The notes: a model not told the origin generated them from the letters alone. A DNA stretch of 64,000 nucleotides from Marinobacter salarius (GCA_000831005.1 CP007152.1:4464001-4528000); one strand, 5' to 3'; counted from the stretch's first letter, positions 1 through 9,028 are shown. Numbers and translations: made by a program.

Positions 1-650
1 GCGATTGCCTGCGCCAATGAGCTCGTTTTTTCATCCATGGAGAGGACACCTATAACCGTCCTGGCTGAAAGCATGCTCAGCCGGGCCTACGGCGAATTTG
101 GCTACGATATAAGAATGACGCTCATGCCCTCCCGGCGATCGCTGAACATGGCCAACAGTGGGCGGGTTGACGGCGAACTGTTCCGAATTGCCGGCATTGA
201 AAAGTCCTTTCCCAACCTTGTTCCCGTGCCCTATCCACTAATCCAGGGGCGATTGATGGCAGTGACAATGGGGTCTGGCATCACCGACTGGAATCCGCAG
301 CATTTATCGAACGCGGTGGTGGGTGTGCGCCGGGGCATTATTGTCGCAGAACGGGCCGCTCGTGGACTGAAGACCATCATGGTGAACGATTACGATCAAA
401 TGCTGGATTTGTTGAAAGCCGGGCGTATTGATGTGGGGCTGGTGGCAGAGGTCCAGGCGTCTCACCTCTGAACGCGAAGCAGAGAGCACAGCTAATTGTG
501 CTGGTCAGGCCGGTTACCGAATTCAACCTTTATCATTATCTCAATAACAAGCATCGTGACCTGGCCTTCCCTCTGGCACAGGTCTTCCGGCGGCTGACGG
601 ACAACGGTGAGTTCGCCGCTATCGTGGAAGCCACCCGGGATGCCCAATGA
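1..650 (+). CDS. Family 3-like periplasmic solute-binding protein, 5' end outside the window, frameshifted
   Basis: The frame is open from base 1 and looks like the end of a signal peptide (AIACANELVFSS) followed by a mature solute-binding protein. Motifs such as the RSLNMANSGRVDGEL stretch and the YDQMLDLLKAGRIDVGL stretch are typical of bacterial extracellular solute-binding proteins of family 3, which bind small ligands in the periplasm. The first frame stops at 471, but a second frame continues coherently from about 460 (SPLNAKQRAQLIVLV... to VEATRDAQ) and ends at 650. One indel near 460 explains this. The ligand cannot be told. No transporter permease or ATPase is next to it, so it may be an orphan sensor-type binding protein. 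Confidence 0.6.
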
Positions 651-737
651 GCGGCGGACCTACCGGCTCTGCTATCTATCCCCACATAGCTGAACTAGAT
701 TTACTTGATCAGGGATGGGTGCAGAGCGGAGTGGTCT

Positions 738-1838
738 ATGCGTATCGAGCGAATGGCCGTATACACGGCGAGCCTGGAATATACTGGAAAAGCCTATGCC
801 TTCGCTGGTGGCCGCTCTCATCAGGCTTTCGAAACGACGGTGGTTGTACTTTCAACAGACACGGGCCTCGAAGGCTTTGGCGAGGTGTGCCCCTGCGGCC
901 CCAACTACATGCCGGCGTTTGCGAGGGCCTTCCCTCCTGCCTGTCCCTGCTCGCTCCTGAAATACTCGGCCAGGACCCGCGACAAGTGTCAGTCATCCAG
1001 GAACGAATGAATCAGGCCCTTACCGGCCAGGCGGTTGCCAAAGCGGCCATCGATATTGCCTGCTGGGACCTCCTGGGCAAGGTGTCCGGGCTTCCGGTAT
1101 ACACCTTGCTTGGCGGGCTTCAATCGCCCTCCATGCCCTTGCACCGGATTGTGCCACTGGCCGAGCCAGAGGAAATGGAAGAATCACTACGACGTTACCG
1201 CGACGAGGGGTTCCGCCACATTCAAATTAAGCTGGGCCATGAGGTTGAAGAAGACATTGACCTCGTTCGCAGGCTTGGCAAACTCAAACAGCCGGGTGAG
1301 CTCTGGATCGGTGATATCAATGCCGCCTGGCGGCGCGACGAGGCGCTGCGATTTTCACAGGCCGTCGAGGATGTGGATATTTACCTGGAACAGCCCTGCC
1401 GCAGCTACGAAGAGTGCCTGTCGGTCCGGCGCCGTGCCAGGCATTCGATCAAACTGGACGAAGCTTTCAACACCCTGAATGAGCTCCAGCGCGGCATCAG
1501 GGACGACGCCATGGATGCCATTGCCCTAAAGGTCAGCAAATTCGGTGGACTGACGCCCTCCCGGATCATTCGCGACGTCTGTGCAGATGCCGGCATACCC
1601 ATGACGGTAGAAGACGCCTGGGGCAGTGGAATTGCGACGGCGGCTTACGCGCACCTGGCCGCCAGTACATCCCCCAGAGCCTTGTTGAACACCACCGATC
1701 TGCACAACTACAACACAGTGCAACTCGCCACAGGCGCCCCGGAAGTCGCCAATGGCCCGCATGTGGCTCAGTGATCGACCCGGGCTGGGCGTTACCCCGG
1801 ACTATGAGCTGCTTTCCCTGCGGGACGTCTACGAGTGA
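738..1838 (+). CDS. Enolase-superfamily (mandelate racemase/muconate lactonizing type) enzyme, two frameshifts
   Basis: The start is taken at 738 (MRIERMAVYTASLEYTGKAY). The N-terminal capping domain reads in one frame to about 915, the barrel reads in a second frame (about 915-1755), and the C-terminus returns to the first frame (MWLSDRPGLGVTPDYELL, stop at 1838). Barrel residues fit the family: a lysine in HIQIKLGH, metal ligands in WIGDINAAW, IYLEQPC and IKLDEAF, and a second lysine in ALKVSKFGG. The family abstracts a proton alpha to a carboxylate with Mg2+. The substrate is not deducible; proline-betaine or hydroxyproline epimerases and dehydratases are plausible relatives. The two shifts compensate, which suggests sequencing error or recent decay. 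Confidence 0.7.
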
Positions 1839-1925
1839 ATGCCAGGGCGCATTTTGCTGTGGGTGTCTGCGATCACGCGGATTTGCATGAGTGGTCAAGC
1901 CCCACTTTCACGGTATAGTGCCCCC

Positions 1926-2186
1926 ATGAATTATCCCCAACGCATCGTCTGCCTAACAGAAGAAACCACAGAGACCCTCTACGCCATCGGCGCCGAGCCG
2001 GGCGCCAGGGAACGCATCATCGAGAACCCCGAAGACGTCATCGCCCGCCAACCAGACATCATCATCGGTTCCTGGTGCGGCCGAAAATTCCGTCCGGAGC
2101 AAGTGGCCGAGCGCCCCGGTTGGGCCGAGATACCGGCGCTGGCTTTGGTACTGCTTATTCGGCGGGAACGGGCTGGGGGGAAATAG
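1926..2186 (+). pseudogene. BtuF-like cobalamin/iron-siderophore binding protein, internally deleted remnant
   Basis: The N-terminus (MNYPQRIVCLTEETTETLY) matches the start of BtuF-like periplasmic binding proteins. It jumps directly to a segment that normally lies near the C-terminus (PEDVIARQPDIIIGSWCGRK, then FRPEQVAERPGWAEIPAL). About 150 central residues are absent, so both lobes of the binding fold are incomplete. Homology fades after about 2140 and the frame ends in unrelated residues at 2186. I regard it as a dead remnant made by an internal deletion. It sits immediately before the repeat-flanked GST gene. Confidence 0.6.
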
Positions 2187-2213
2187 GAGAAAATAGATCT
2201 GTCCCGATTTTCG
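2187..2213 (+). repeat. Direct repeat, left copy, flanking the GST gene
   Basis: This 27-bp copy contains the core AAATAGATCTGTCCC. A near-identical copy lies at 3093-3119 (one mismatch, A/G, after the CCC) in the same orientation. The pair brackets the GST gene on the opposite strand. Confidence 0.75.
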
Positions 2214-2221
2214 CTTGTGTT

Positions 2222-2896
2222 TTAAGATCTTGCGAACGCGGTTATTTGTGGAAATACCACCTCATCATCGCCTTCCTGCCAAGGCGGGAATTTAATCATG
2301 GCCTGCAGGAACACTGGATGATCCAGCCAATCCCTCAGCCATTTCTGTAAATTTGGATAGGGCAGACTGTAAAACACCTCCCGATCGACATGAGCGAACT
2401 GGCGTACAAAGGGCATGATGCCAATATCAGCGATGCTGATGTTGCTCCCCAGGAGATTCCGGTTCTTGGCTAATAGGCTCTCCAACGCCTGCAAAAACAC
2501 CTCACCCTTCTGCTGGTAATCCCACTGGGAGAGTTCTGGATGGCGATCCGCGTATTTATAACGATCCAGCCAGTGTTTGAATTCGTTATCGTTACGGTCG
2601 ATCAGGGCATTAGCGCTTACTAAATCAGCGTTCAACAAACCCTTCGGATCACTCTGCCGCAACGCCCATTCGACAATTTCCCTGCTTTCCTCAATAACGA
2701 GCCTCTCGGAACGGCCACCTCCTGCCAGCTCTAGAACAGGAACCGTGCCTTTGGGACTGACCGCCAGCATCTGCGCCGGCTTGTTTTTTAGCACGATCTC
2801 CCGCAGCTCAACCGTCAGTCCGGCAAACAAGATCCCGAGCCGAGCGCGCATAGCGTAAGGGCAACGACGGAAAGAATATAAACGAGGCAGTGGCAC
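2222..2896 (-). CDS. Glutathione S-transferase
   Basis: The open frame runs upstream to 3043, but homology begins at a GTG start at 2896 (MPLPRLYSFRRCPYAMRAR), giving 224 residues, the usual GST length. The N-terminal thioredoxin-like domain has a CPYAMRAR active-site region and a cis-proline loop (SPKGTVPVLEL), followed by an ESR glutathione-binding signature (VIEESREIVEW). The helical C-terminal domain carries the SNISIADIGIMPFVRQFAHV motif. Cytosolic enzymes of this class conjugate or reduce electrophiles with glutathione; the substrate is unknown. The gene stands alone between two copies of a 27-bp direct repeat. Confidence 0.85.
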   Translation of the reverse strand: MPLPRLYSFRRCPYAMRARLGILFAGLTVELREIVLKNKPAQMLAVSPKGTVPVLELAGGGRSERLVIEESREIVEWALRQSDPKGLLNADLVSANALIDRNDNEFKHWLDRYKYADRHPELSQWDYQQKGEVFLQALESLLAKNRNLLGSNISIADIGIMPFVRQFAHVDREVFYSLPYPNLQKWLRDWLDHPVFLQAMIKFPPWQEGDDEVVFPQITAFARS

Positions 2897-3092
2897 GGTA
2901 ATGGCGTAGCTCCTGGCCGAATAAACGATGCTGATCATGGAGAAACCAAGCACAATCACCCTAGCCTGTCTTGGCATCAGCTTCTCCTTGCTTTTGAAGC
3001 ACAGAATCCTTTCTGCGCTGGACGCCGATCTTAACCGAAGCACGGTGACGGTTGGTAGTGACGCACACTAGCTTTGAGCCACCAGGAAAGCC

Positions 3093-3144
3093 GAGAAAAT
3101 AGATCTGTCCCGGTTTTCGAAAAATAAATCTATCCCGGTTCTCC
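3093..3144 (+). repeat. Direct repeat, right copy, plus an adjacent degenerate third copy
   Basis: Bases 3093-3119 repeat the 2187-2213 copy. Immediately after it, about 3119-3144 reads as a degraded further copy (AAATAAATCTATCCCGGTT). Tandem and dispersed copies like these suggest a small mobile repeat, possibly one mobilised by a REP-associated transposase, but no transposase is present here. Confidence 0.65.
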
Positions 3145-3234
3145 TGTCCAGAATACCTGCCCAGGTTTTCGACAGGTTGCGCTCAAAAGGGAGGGCCCGT
3201 ATATTCCTGCCAAGTCATTGAGAAGGAACCCAAC

Positions 3235-3738
3235 ATGAAAAGGATATTCATCGTTCCCCTGCTCGCCTTGTGCCTGTTCGCAACAGGCTGCATGGCAGGC
3301 AATCTCGTCTTGTCACAAGACCTCGCCTTGGATTATCCCGAACCTGAACTGATCTCCCATACCAGCACCACCCTCATCTTCAAGTATGAAGACTGGACGA
3401 TGTCTCACGAAATAGTCGACGCCGAGACCTTCTACCCTGGCATTGATCTGTCCGGCGACGCTGAACAATTCATTCGTGCGTTCTTTACTGAAGATGTTCG
3501 GCCATCTCTATCCCCCGAACTTCGGGATATGGCGATCAAGCAACGGGAAGCCTTCGATATACCCGACCATGCGGTTTATAAAGATTCGCTCGACTCATTC
3601 GACATACTGGGAGGTTATAGCGAGACCCACGGTCTTGGGCATATCTACATTTTTGACCGAGCGGCTATTCACCATATCGTCGTCAAAGGAAAAGACGCAC
3701 GCTACAAAGAGGTGGCGAAAAGCATCAGGGAGAGATAA
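3235..3738 (+). CDS. Putative lipoprotein of unknown function
   Basis: This 167-residue protein has a lipoprotein signal peptide with a lipobox ending in LFATGC, so the mature N-terminus is probably the acylated cysteine at residue 19. A good Shine-Dalgarno (GAGAAGGAA) precedes the ATG. I recognise no domain in the acidic mature part. It is followed without a gap by a 106-residue ORF, so the two are probably co-transcribed and perhaps functionally coupled. Confidence 0.7.
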   Translation: MKRIFIVPLLALCLFATGCMAGNLVLSQDLALDYPEPELISHTSTTLIFKYEDWTMSHEIVDAETFYPGIDLSGDAEQFIRAFFTEDVRPSLSPELRDMAIKQREAFDIPDHAVYKDSLDSFDILGGYSETHGLGHIYIFDRAAIHHIVVKGKDARYKEVAKSIRER

Positions 3739-4059
3739 ATGGATATATATGATCGAGAGCACCTGACAGAATTTCTGGTGGCCCTTTTCGGTAAACAGGC
3801 CAATAGCTGGCACCCGAATGAGGAACTGTTCAACCTCACGTATAAGCTCGTTGCCGAATCTGGCGGGTGCAGTGAGGCGATGCGCTACGTTCCCGAGCCA
3901 CTGGCACCAGGAAAAGCACCTTTCAAATGGCTGAAGAAAGAAGTGCGGTCCAAATTCCTGAAAACACTTCAGGAAAACAGAGAGCAATACGTCATATGTT
4001 TGCGTGGAGCCGCGTACAACATGGCGTTGGAGTTCAAAATGGCAGCGCAAGGCGTGTAG
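3739..4059 (+). CDS. Small hypothetical protein, downstream partner of a lipoprotein
   Basis: This 106-residue soluble protein starts at the base after the stop codon of the lipoprotein gene, which implies translational coupling. It has no signal peptide or membrane segment. The C-terminal half is basic (KWLKKEVRSKFLKTLQENRE). I do not recognise its family. Convergent transcription with the next gene leaves only about 65 bases between the stops. Confidence 0.55.
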   Translation: MDIYDREHLTEFLVALFGKQANSWHPNEELFNLTYKLVAESGGCSEAMRYVPEPLAPGKAPFKWLKKEVRSKFLKTLQENREQYVICLRGAAYNMALEFKMAAQGV

Positions 4060-4125
4060 CGTTCTCACTGCCCTATTTTCACATCGTTCATGCGGAAAGC
4101 AGCCCCATGTGGGACTGTTTTCCAT

Positions 4126-4911
4126 CTAGAACAGCTTCCTCTGGTCACTCTCGATGCTCGCTTTCTCGACGAAGGTAAATTCGTAGATTTCACCCCCAAG
4201 CTGAACGGTAAACGTGTAAAAAGATTCCGGTCGTTGATCAAACGTCGTCATAGCCGATTGAAACCGCCCCATGAAAGCCTGGCCAGGAAAAACAGTAGTT
4301 GTCTGGAGATACCCTTCGAGAGAATTGAGATTCTGCTGCAGGTCGGATCTGATGTTTGCGATACCGGATTGCGCACTGCCCTGGATTTGAGCTTGAGCCG
4401 CAGCGCTAGCTGCGGGATCGCGTGAATAGGTAGTTGAAGAACCGTAGTAATTTACGGTGCCTCCAGGCCCGTAAGCGGTGCCAGAACCATAAGACGAAGT
4501 TGTGGCCGGTTGAGAAGCGCTCAACGTTTGAGCCAACGCACCCAGAGCGATAGCCGTGCGACGGGACTGCGCCTGCCCAATATACTGCTGCTCCAGCTCC
4601 GCATACGATCTAAGAGAGACCTGCCGTTCGTCCTGTTGGAGCGTGATGTCATTGATGCTGACGGTCAGAGGCTCATCCGACCTATTTTCAAGATACAGAA
4701 CTGCCGTAACCTCTTCCCATGGTTGCTTGGCTTCATGCACTGCAAGCTCAACAAGGTGTCCCTCATCCTTTTGGCTTTGAACGATCCATCCGCTCGCGTA
4801 GTAGGACTGGGAACCGCCATCATCAACCGCAGCAAGCTCAGTCTGAACACTTTGACTCGCACAACCAGATAGAAAAGCGCCAAGAAAGAACACACCCGCG
4901 CACTTTTTCAT
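4126..4911 (-). CDS. Putative lipoprotein with a glycine/serine/tyrosine-rich centre
   Basis: The longest frame starts at 4932, but the ATG at 4911 gives a clean lipoprotein signal peptide (MKKCAGVFFLGAFLSGCAS; lipobox LSGC). The mature protein first shows a beta-sandwich-like segment (VLYLENRSDEPLTVSINDIT) of the kind found in exported proteins. A low-complexity stretch rich in Gly, Ser, Tyr and Thr follows around residues 140-165, then a second beta-rich part (FYTFTVQLGGEIYEFTFVEK). This suggests an envelope protein with two folded parts and a flexible linker. Function is unknown. Confidence 0.65.
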   Translation of the reverse strand: MKKCAGVFFLGAFLSGCASQSVQTELAAVDDGGSQSYYASGWIVQSQKDEGHLVELAVHEAKQPWEEVTAVLYLENRSDEPLTVSINDITLQQDERQVSLRSYAELEQQYIGQAQSRRTAIALGALAQTLSASQPATTSSYGSGTAYGPGGTVNYYGSSTTYSRDPAASAAAQAQIQGSAQSGIANIRSDLQQNLNSLEGYLQTTTVFPGQAFMGRFQSAMTTFDQRPESFYTFTVQLGGEIYEFTFVEKASIESDQRKLF

Positions 4912-5055
4912 AGCCACCCTCACAGCCAACACTCTTGTCGATCAGATTAGAACATGTATTCCCGGAGTGCAGGTTTGGCTAGCAGAAATGTGTAACGACT
5001 GATTGAGTGATAGCATGCAACATCCCCCATCCGAAACTAGGAAACCTCAAGGAAG

Positions 5056-5313
5056 ATGAACAACAATTACAAAATCGCCCTCCTAATCGATTGCGACAAC
5101 GTCAGTCACCAGTCGGCTGAAGGTGTTCTGCAGGAACTTGCCAAGTATGGCGCTGTGAACGTTCGCCACGCTCATGGGAACTGGAATGGCCCCCAGTTGA
5201 GCGGTTGGATTGAAAAGCTGCACTCGAATGCTATTCGGCCAGTTCAGCAGTTTGCCTATACCACCGGCAAGAACGCTACCGATGCCTCGATGATCATCGA
5301 TGCCATGGATATA
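5056..5313 (+). pseudogene. NYN-domain (PIN-like) protein, truncated by an IS element
   Basis: The N-terminus (IALLIDCDNVSHQSAEGVL, then the NWNGPQ and TGKNATDASMIIDAMD segments) is a typical NYN domain, a PIN-like fold thought to be a metal-dependent RNase. The conserved acidic residues of the first half are present. Homology stops after IIDAMDI at about 5313, exactly where IS21-type terminal repeats begin. The rest of the domain, including later acidic residues, is absent and was not found on the far side of the element. The gene is therefore broken. Confidence 0.75.
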
Positions 5314-5360
5314 CAGCGTCAACTATCTTGGCCGGTCCAGCGTCAATTAGGTTGGCCGGT
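5314..5360 (+). repeat. Two tandem internal repeats at the end of the IS21-family element
   Basis: Two imperfect copies with a 24-bp period, each of the form CAGCGTCAA(Y)TA..TTGGCCGGT, lie at 5314-5336 and 5338-5360. IS21-family ends carry such multiple terminal repeats as transposase binding sites. They mark the istB-side end of the element. Confidence 0.7.
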
Positions 5361-5371
5361 TGACGGTGAAC

Positions 5372-6127
5372 CTAGGTTGTCTGCTTCTTGAGTGAGGCTT
5401 TCCTCCGGTAGCTTTCCCCCGTGCATTGAAGGATGGTGGCGTGATGGACCAGTCGGTCGATGGCGGCGACGGTCATGATGGTGTCCTCGAACAGCTTGTC
5501 CCAATGCTCGAAGTCCTGATTGGAAGTGATGATCAGGCTGTGCCGTTCGTAGCGATGGGCGATCAGCTCGAACAGCACACTGCTTTCCTGCTCGGTTTTC
5601 CGAACGTAGCCCAGGTCATCGATGATGAGCACAGCGTACTTGTCGAGACGGGCCAGAGCATCGCTAAGACGCAGGGCTTCCTTGGCGCGTTGCAGGCTTT
5701 GTACGAGCGCCGTGGCGGCCACGAACTTGACCCGGATGCCGGCCTCTATCAGACCGTAACCGATGCTGCTGGCCAGGTGGGTTTTACCGATCCCGCTGGC
5801 ACCGAACAGCAACAGGTTGTCACCACGTTTCACCCAGTCTGGCTGGTTGATCAGCTGGCTGATGTGAGGCTTGGTCACCCCCATCACCGCGTCGAAGTTA
5901 AAGCTGCCCAACTGCTTGCCCGGTGGTAATGCAGCGTCTTTCAGATAGCGCTGTAAGCGCTTGTCTTCCCGTGAGGCAAGCTCCAGGGCACACAGCTCAC
6001 TCAGGTATTGTTCCGGACGCCAGTGTTCCGTCACGGCCTTATCCGCCAGGGGTTGCCAGTGATCCTTGATGCTGCCCAGGCGCAGATGTTTCAGCATCAA
6101 CGGCAAGGAGGCCGTCACGTCACTCAT
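5372..6127 (-). CDS. istB: IS21-family helper ATPase IstB
   Basis: The start is placed at 6127 (MSDVTASLPLMLKHLRLGSI), giving 251 residues, the normal IstB size. An N-terminal four-helix region precedes the AAA+ core, with Walker A GASGIGKTHLA and Walker B VLIIDDLGY. The sensor region ITSNQDFEHW and the C-terminal arginine region GESYRRKASLK are intact. IstB binds DNA and activates IstA for integration. The start overlaps the end of istA by 8 bases, as usual in the family. The gene looks complete. Confidence 0.9.
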   Translation of the reverse strand: MSDVTASLPLMLKHLRLGSIKDHWQPLADKAVTEHWRPEQYLSELCALELASREDKRLQRYLKDAALPPGKQLGSFNFDAVMGVTKPHISQLINQPDWVKRGDNLLLFGASGIGKTHLASSIGYGLIEAGIRVKFVAATALVQSLQRAKEALRLSDALARLDKYAVLIIDDLGYVRKTEQESSVLFELIAHRYERHSLIITSNQDFEHWDKLFEDTIMTVAAIDRLVHHATILQCTGESYRRKASLKKQTT

Positions 6128-7177
6128 GGCAGTCTCCCATGTGCAGCAGCGCCTGGTAGTCGCCCAGTGCATGTTGATGAACCACCACAAGCGGCAGAGC
6201 CGGGTTGAGGCTCAGGAAGCGGTCCTCGCATTCCAGCAGGCTGGGGAGTTTGCCGCGCTCAATGCCGGCAAGCACATAGCGGCCTAACGCGCTTTCGCGG
6301 CCTGTTTTCTTGGCCAGGTGCAACAGCCTTACGATGTAGTGGCAGGCCTTGTCGGCACTCAAGGTCTCATCGACGTGCTGCCAGATATGCCGATAATCGT
6401 CGGCAGGTAGCAGGTCATCCCGCCACTGGGCATAACGGAAGGCGCGGGGCTTTTTAACCAGGGATTCGATCACATGGTGGTAATTGACGCTGCGCCGCCG
6501 CTGCTGTCCCCTGGCGTGGATGCGGGGCAGTGTCAGCGTATGCACGCCGGCACACCACAACTCTAACCGGGCATCGAACAGGCGCACCGTCAGCCGGCTA
6601 CCGATTAGTCGTGACGGTACGGGTGTAGGTCACCCGCTTCAGTGCGATGGTGCTGGTGCGACTGACCCGCAGGTATGTTCACTGTACGTGCTACTGTCAT
6701 ACACGGGCAGTGATTGAAGATGTTGCTGCTCTGCTTTGAATGCGGTGCTGATCCGGCTGTTGCGCCGTGTCACCACTGCCTGAACGAAGGCTTCGTAGGC
6801 ATCGAGGGTGGTAAAGTCATGGCTTCCGCGCAGCAACAGGGCCTGTTTGAGTTGCTGCTTGATGTGGTTGTTGGGCGATTCGATGGCACCGTTCTCGTGA
6901 GCCACGCCCCGATTGTTACGGGTAGCTTGGACATCGTAGTGGTGACAGAATTCGGCAAATCGCTCGGTAAAATCCTCCTGCTCCTGCCGGTTCTTATAGG
7001 CGGCACTCAGACTGTCGGTGCGTAATTGTCGCGGCACTCCGCCACTGTTCCGGAAGGCCTTTTGCAAGCCATCCGACAGCGCACTGAAGCTCTCGCCACC
7101 ATAGGTGACCTGGGCGTAGGCCCAGCCGCTGGCAACCAGGCGGTAATGGAACAGCTTGTGCGGTAAGGCCTCACGCT
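6120..7177 (-). pseudogene. istA: IS21-family transposase IstA, 5'-truncated and frameshifted
   Basis: The recognisable C-terminal two thirds read from about 7177. First comes the catalytic core end (GGVPRQLRTDSLSAAYKN, then the glutamate-containing HENGAIESPNNHIKQQL segment). A frameshift near 6625 follows, then the IstA C-terminal domain (VRLFDARLELW to LHMGDCHE). The HTH and first catalytic aspartate region are absent. Truncation alone inactivates it, whatever the nature of the frameshift. Confidence 0.8.
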
Positions 7178-7287
7178 AGGGTTGATCTTTTGTCCAAACG
7201 AATTTACAAAACGATACATGTTTCATGAAACGGATACATTTTGGAGAAGTCGGGAGCGTCCAAAGCTCGGCCGAGCGTTGAGGATGA

Positions 7288-7482
7288 AGCTGGATAAAAA
7301 AAACCTACCCAAAAATTCGGAAATTCAATGGATTGGGCGTGTTTCTGGGGAATTTTTCACGTTTGTCTGCCAACTCGGGTTTGCGGGATCTATATCAGTT
7401 AGAAGCTGAGAGCCTGGTGCTGCCGAGGGACCGAATAGAAGCGATCGTGAGAAAAAAGTGTGGAAAAGAAAGTGACCAGTAA
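7288..7482 (+). CDS. Possible 3' part of a small gene overlapping the integrase start
   Basis: A frame open from 7288 to the stop at 7482 ends in a protein-like sequence (SGLRDLYQLEAESLVLPRDR, then IEAIVRKKCGKESDQ). It overlaps the GTG start of the integrase by 23 bases. No ATG is present; a GTG near 7337 could serve. It may be the tail of a gene cut at the IS junction or a short leader protein. I do not recognise it. Confidence 0.25.
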   Translation, partial: SWIKKTYPKIRKFNGLGVFLGNFSRLSANSGLRDLYQLEAESLVLPRDRIEAIVRKKCGKESDQ

Positions 7483-8632
7483 AAAGCTGACGACACAAAC
7501 TCGCCCAACATATGCCGAGGCTTTCGATTCGAAGGTTCTTGCTCAGTATCCGGTTGAAGCGCAAGTAGCGCTTCTGGAGCTTATCCAGTCGGCTGAATCG
7601 AAGAACACGAAAAAAGCCACTGCGCAGGCTGTCCGGCACTACGTTGAGGTTTGGAACGGTCCTCTGCCCTGCACGCCAACTGATCTGTCTTTTTATCTCA
7701 ATGAATACGCCAGAAGGCCCTCCGAAGAAAGCCCGGAAAGCGCGGTGCTGGACAAGCGGAGAAATAAAAACCTCAAGGGTTTTTCGATCGCCACGCTTGA
7801 ACAGCGACGCAGTCTATTCGGGAGCTGGCACAAGCGCACTTTTGGGGATAATCCAAACAATTCAGATGCCGTGCGGGCAACCATGCGGTCCATTAGAGTG
7901 TCTTGTGGTGAACCTCAGGAACAGGCGAATGCCCTACCCATGAGGATTTTAAAGAACGCAGAGGAAAAGCTGCGTCGAAACCGACAGATCGCACTGGAAC
8001 ATGATGACCGGCAATCAATGCTCAAATTCTCTCGAAACCGAGCTCTTTTGCTGACGGCTTTCTGGTTCGGATTGCGCGCGTCCGAATTGGTCAATTTGCG
8101 CATCAAGGATGTGGAAATGTTCTGGGATGAAGACCCACCTTGGATGCGAGTTACCATTCGAAGGTCCAAGACCGACAGAGAAGGAAGAGGGCAAAAAAAG
8201 CTTTTTGAAGCGTACCCGACTAAACATCTCTGCCCGATTTATGCGATCCGGCAATGGAAGGAGGACCGATTTCAAGGGGTCAGTGACGAGCGAAGTACGG
8301 ATGGGCTTTTGCCGTTGTTCTCAAAAGTAGATCGTTGGGGCAACGTATGGACAAAAAATATCAACGCAAATTCGATGAATACTCTGATAGAGAAGCTGTT
8401 CACAGTTGATACCCAGGCCGCTCACGATCGATACACCAGCCACTCTATGCGTCGGGGCTTGGCAAACTGGATGGACCAAGAGGATGGAAATCAAAAGGAT
8501 ATAATGGAGTGGATCGGATGGCGTGATCCACGAACAGCCTTGAGATACCTGGACGCCAGACATAGCTCGCCGACTTCCCTGACCAAGGCAAAGCTAGCAA
8601 AAGGCCGGAAAGACGAATCAGACAACTCCTAA
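7460..8632 (+). CDS. Tyrosine-type site-specific recombinase/integrase
   Basis: This 390-residue protein starts at GTG 7460. The C-terminal catalytic domain shows the family residues in order: Arg in FWFGLRASELVNLR, Lys in TIRRSKTDREG, the HxxR box in SHSMRRGLANW, a Trp in place of the second His (MEWIGWRD), and the nucleophile Tyr in ALRYLDAR. The N-terminal half should be the core-binding domain. It probably moves or resolves the surrounding accessory DNA. No tRNA or clear att site lies beside it in the window, and the gene next to it is a broken IS21 copy. The right-hand neighbours form a long leftward operon. Confidence 0.88.
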   Translation: MEKKVTSKKLTTQTRPTYAEAFDSKVLAQYPVEAQVALLELIQSAESKNTKKATAQAVRHYVEVWNGPLPCTPTDLSFYLNEYARRPSEESPESAVLDKRRNKNLKGFSIATLEQRRSLFGSWHKRTFGDNPNNSDAVRATMRSIRVSCGEPQEQANALPMRILKNAEEKLRRNRQIALEHDDRQSMLKFSRNRALLLTAFWFGLRASELVNLRIKDVEMFWDEDPPWMRVTIRRSKTDREGRGQKKLFEAYPTKHLCPIYAIRQWKEDRFQGVSDERSTDGLLPLFSKVDRWGNVWTKNINANSMNTLIEKLFTVDTQAAHDRYTSHSMRRGLANWMDQEDGNQKDIMEWIGWRDPRTALRYLDARHSSPTSLTKAKLAKGRKDESDNS

Positions 8633-8747
8633 TCATTATTTATGCAGAGGGGGCCAGAGGGAGCCCAGTTCTAAATCCATAGATCCACGGTGTTAATGGT
8701 CTCTTCAAGCTTGGCCAGAATGACCGGCCACTCACTTTACCAGGCGG

Positions 8748-9002
8748 TCAGTCTTGCAAGACCTTGCCGACCTGTTTTCTGGATAACAGCCTTCTGACGA
8801 TGGAGCGCTGGGCGGCCGGCTGTTCTGGTTGCGGCTTTTGGTCGATGATTCTGTTAAAAACTTCTTCCCTATTGATCGCAACCTCGGGCGGGGCATCAAT
8901 TGAGAGCTTTACCCTTGAACTGTCCAGTCGCGTAACGGTGATTTTGATGTTGTCATTGATAATGATGCTCTCGAACAGCATCCTTTCTAATGTCAGTGCC
9001 AT
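8748..9002 (-). CDS. Divergent CsrA/RsmA-family RNA-binding regulator
   Basis: The 84-residue protein aligns over its first 55 residues with CsrA. The beta-strand pattern and the NDNIKITVTRLDSSRVKLSI segment match [20 protein letters not shown] of housekeeping CsrA, followed by DAPPEVAINREEVFNRI. The RNA-contacting Arg of the HREE motif is kept (NREE). The N-terminal strand is divergent (MALTLERMLFES instead of the LILTRR type), and a basic, Pro/Gln-rich tail of about 25 residues is extra. CsrA dimers bind GGA motifs in mRNA leaders. It is the last gene of a five-gene leftward operon; mobile-element CsrA paralogues are known in other bacteria. Confidence 0.75.
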   Translation of the reverse strand: MALTLERMLFESIIINDNIKITVTRLDSSRVKLSIDAPPEVAINREEVFNRIIDQKPQPEQPAAQRSIVRRLLSRKQVGKVLQD

Positions 9003-9028
9003 GGCGAATGACGTCCTTGTGAGATGAA

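Larger units (their letters stand above)
5314..7177 (-). mobile_element. IS21-family insertion sequence, istA side lost
   Basis: The element comprises terminal repeats (5314-5360), a complete istB and an istA lacking its 5' part. IS21 transposition needs the DDE transposase IstA and the AAA+ helper IstB. The istA frame opens abruptly at about 7177 (REALPHKLFHYRLVASGW) and the N-terminal HTH plus the first part of the catalytic domain, roughly 150 residues, are missing together with the distal end. The copy should be immobile unless helped in trans. Confidence 0.8.

Noticed and set aside
647..1774. Start of the enolase-superfamily gene at 647.
   Set aside because: The first 90 residues in that frame have no family resemblance; the true N-terminus lies in another frame from 738.
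7007..7219. Small minus-strand ORF upstream of istA.
   Set aside because: It overlaps istA in another frame and has no homology; the istA frame itself is open through this part.
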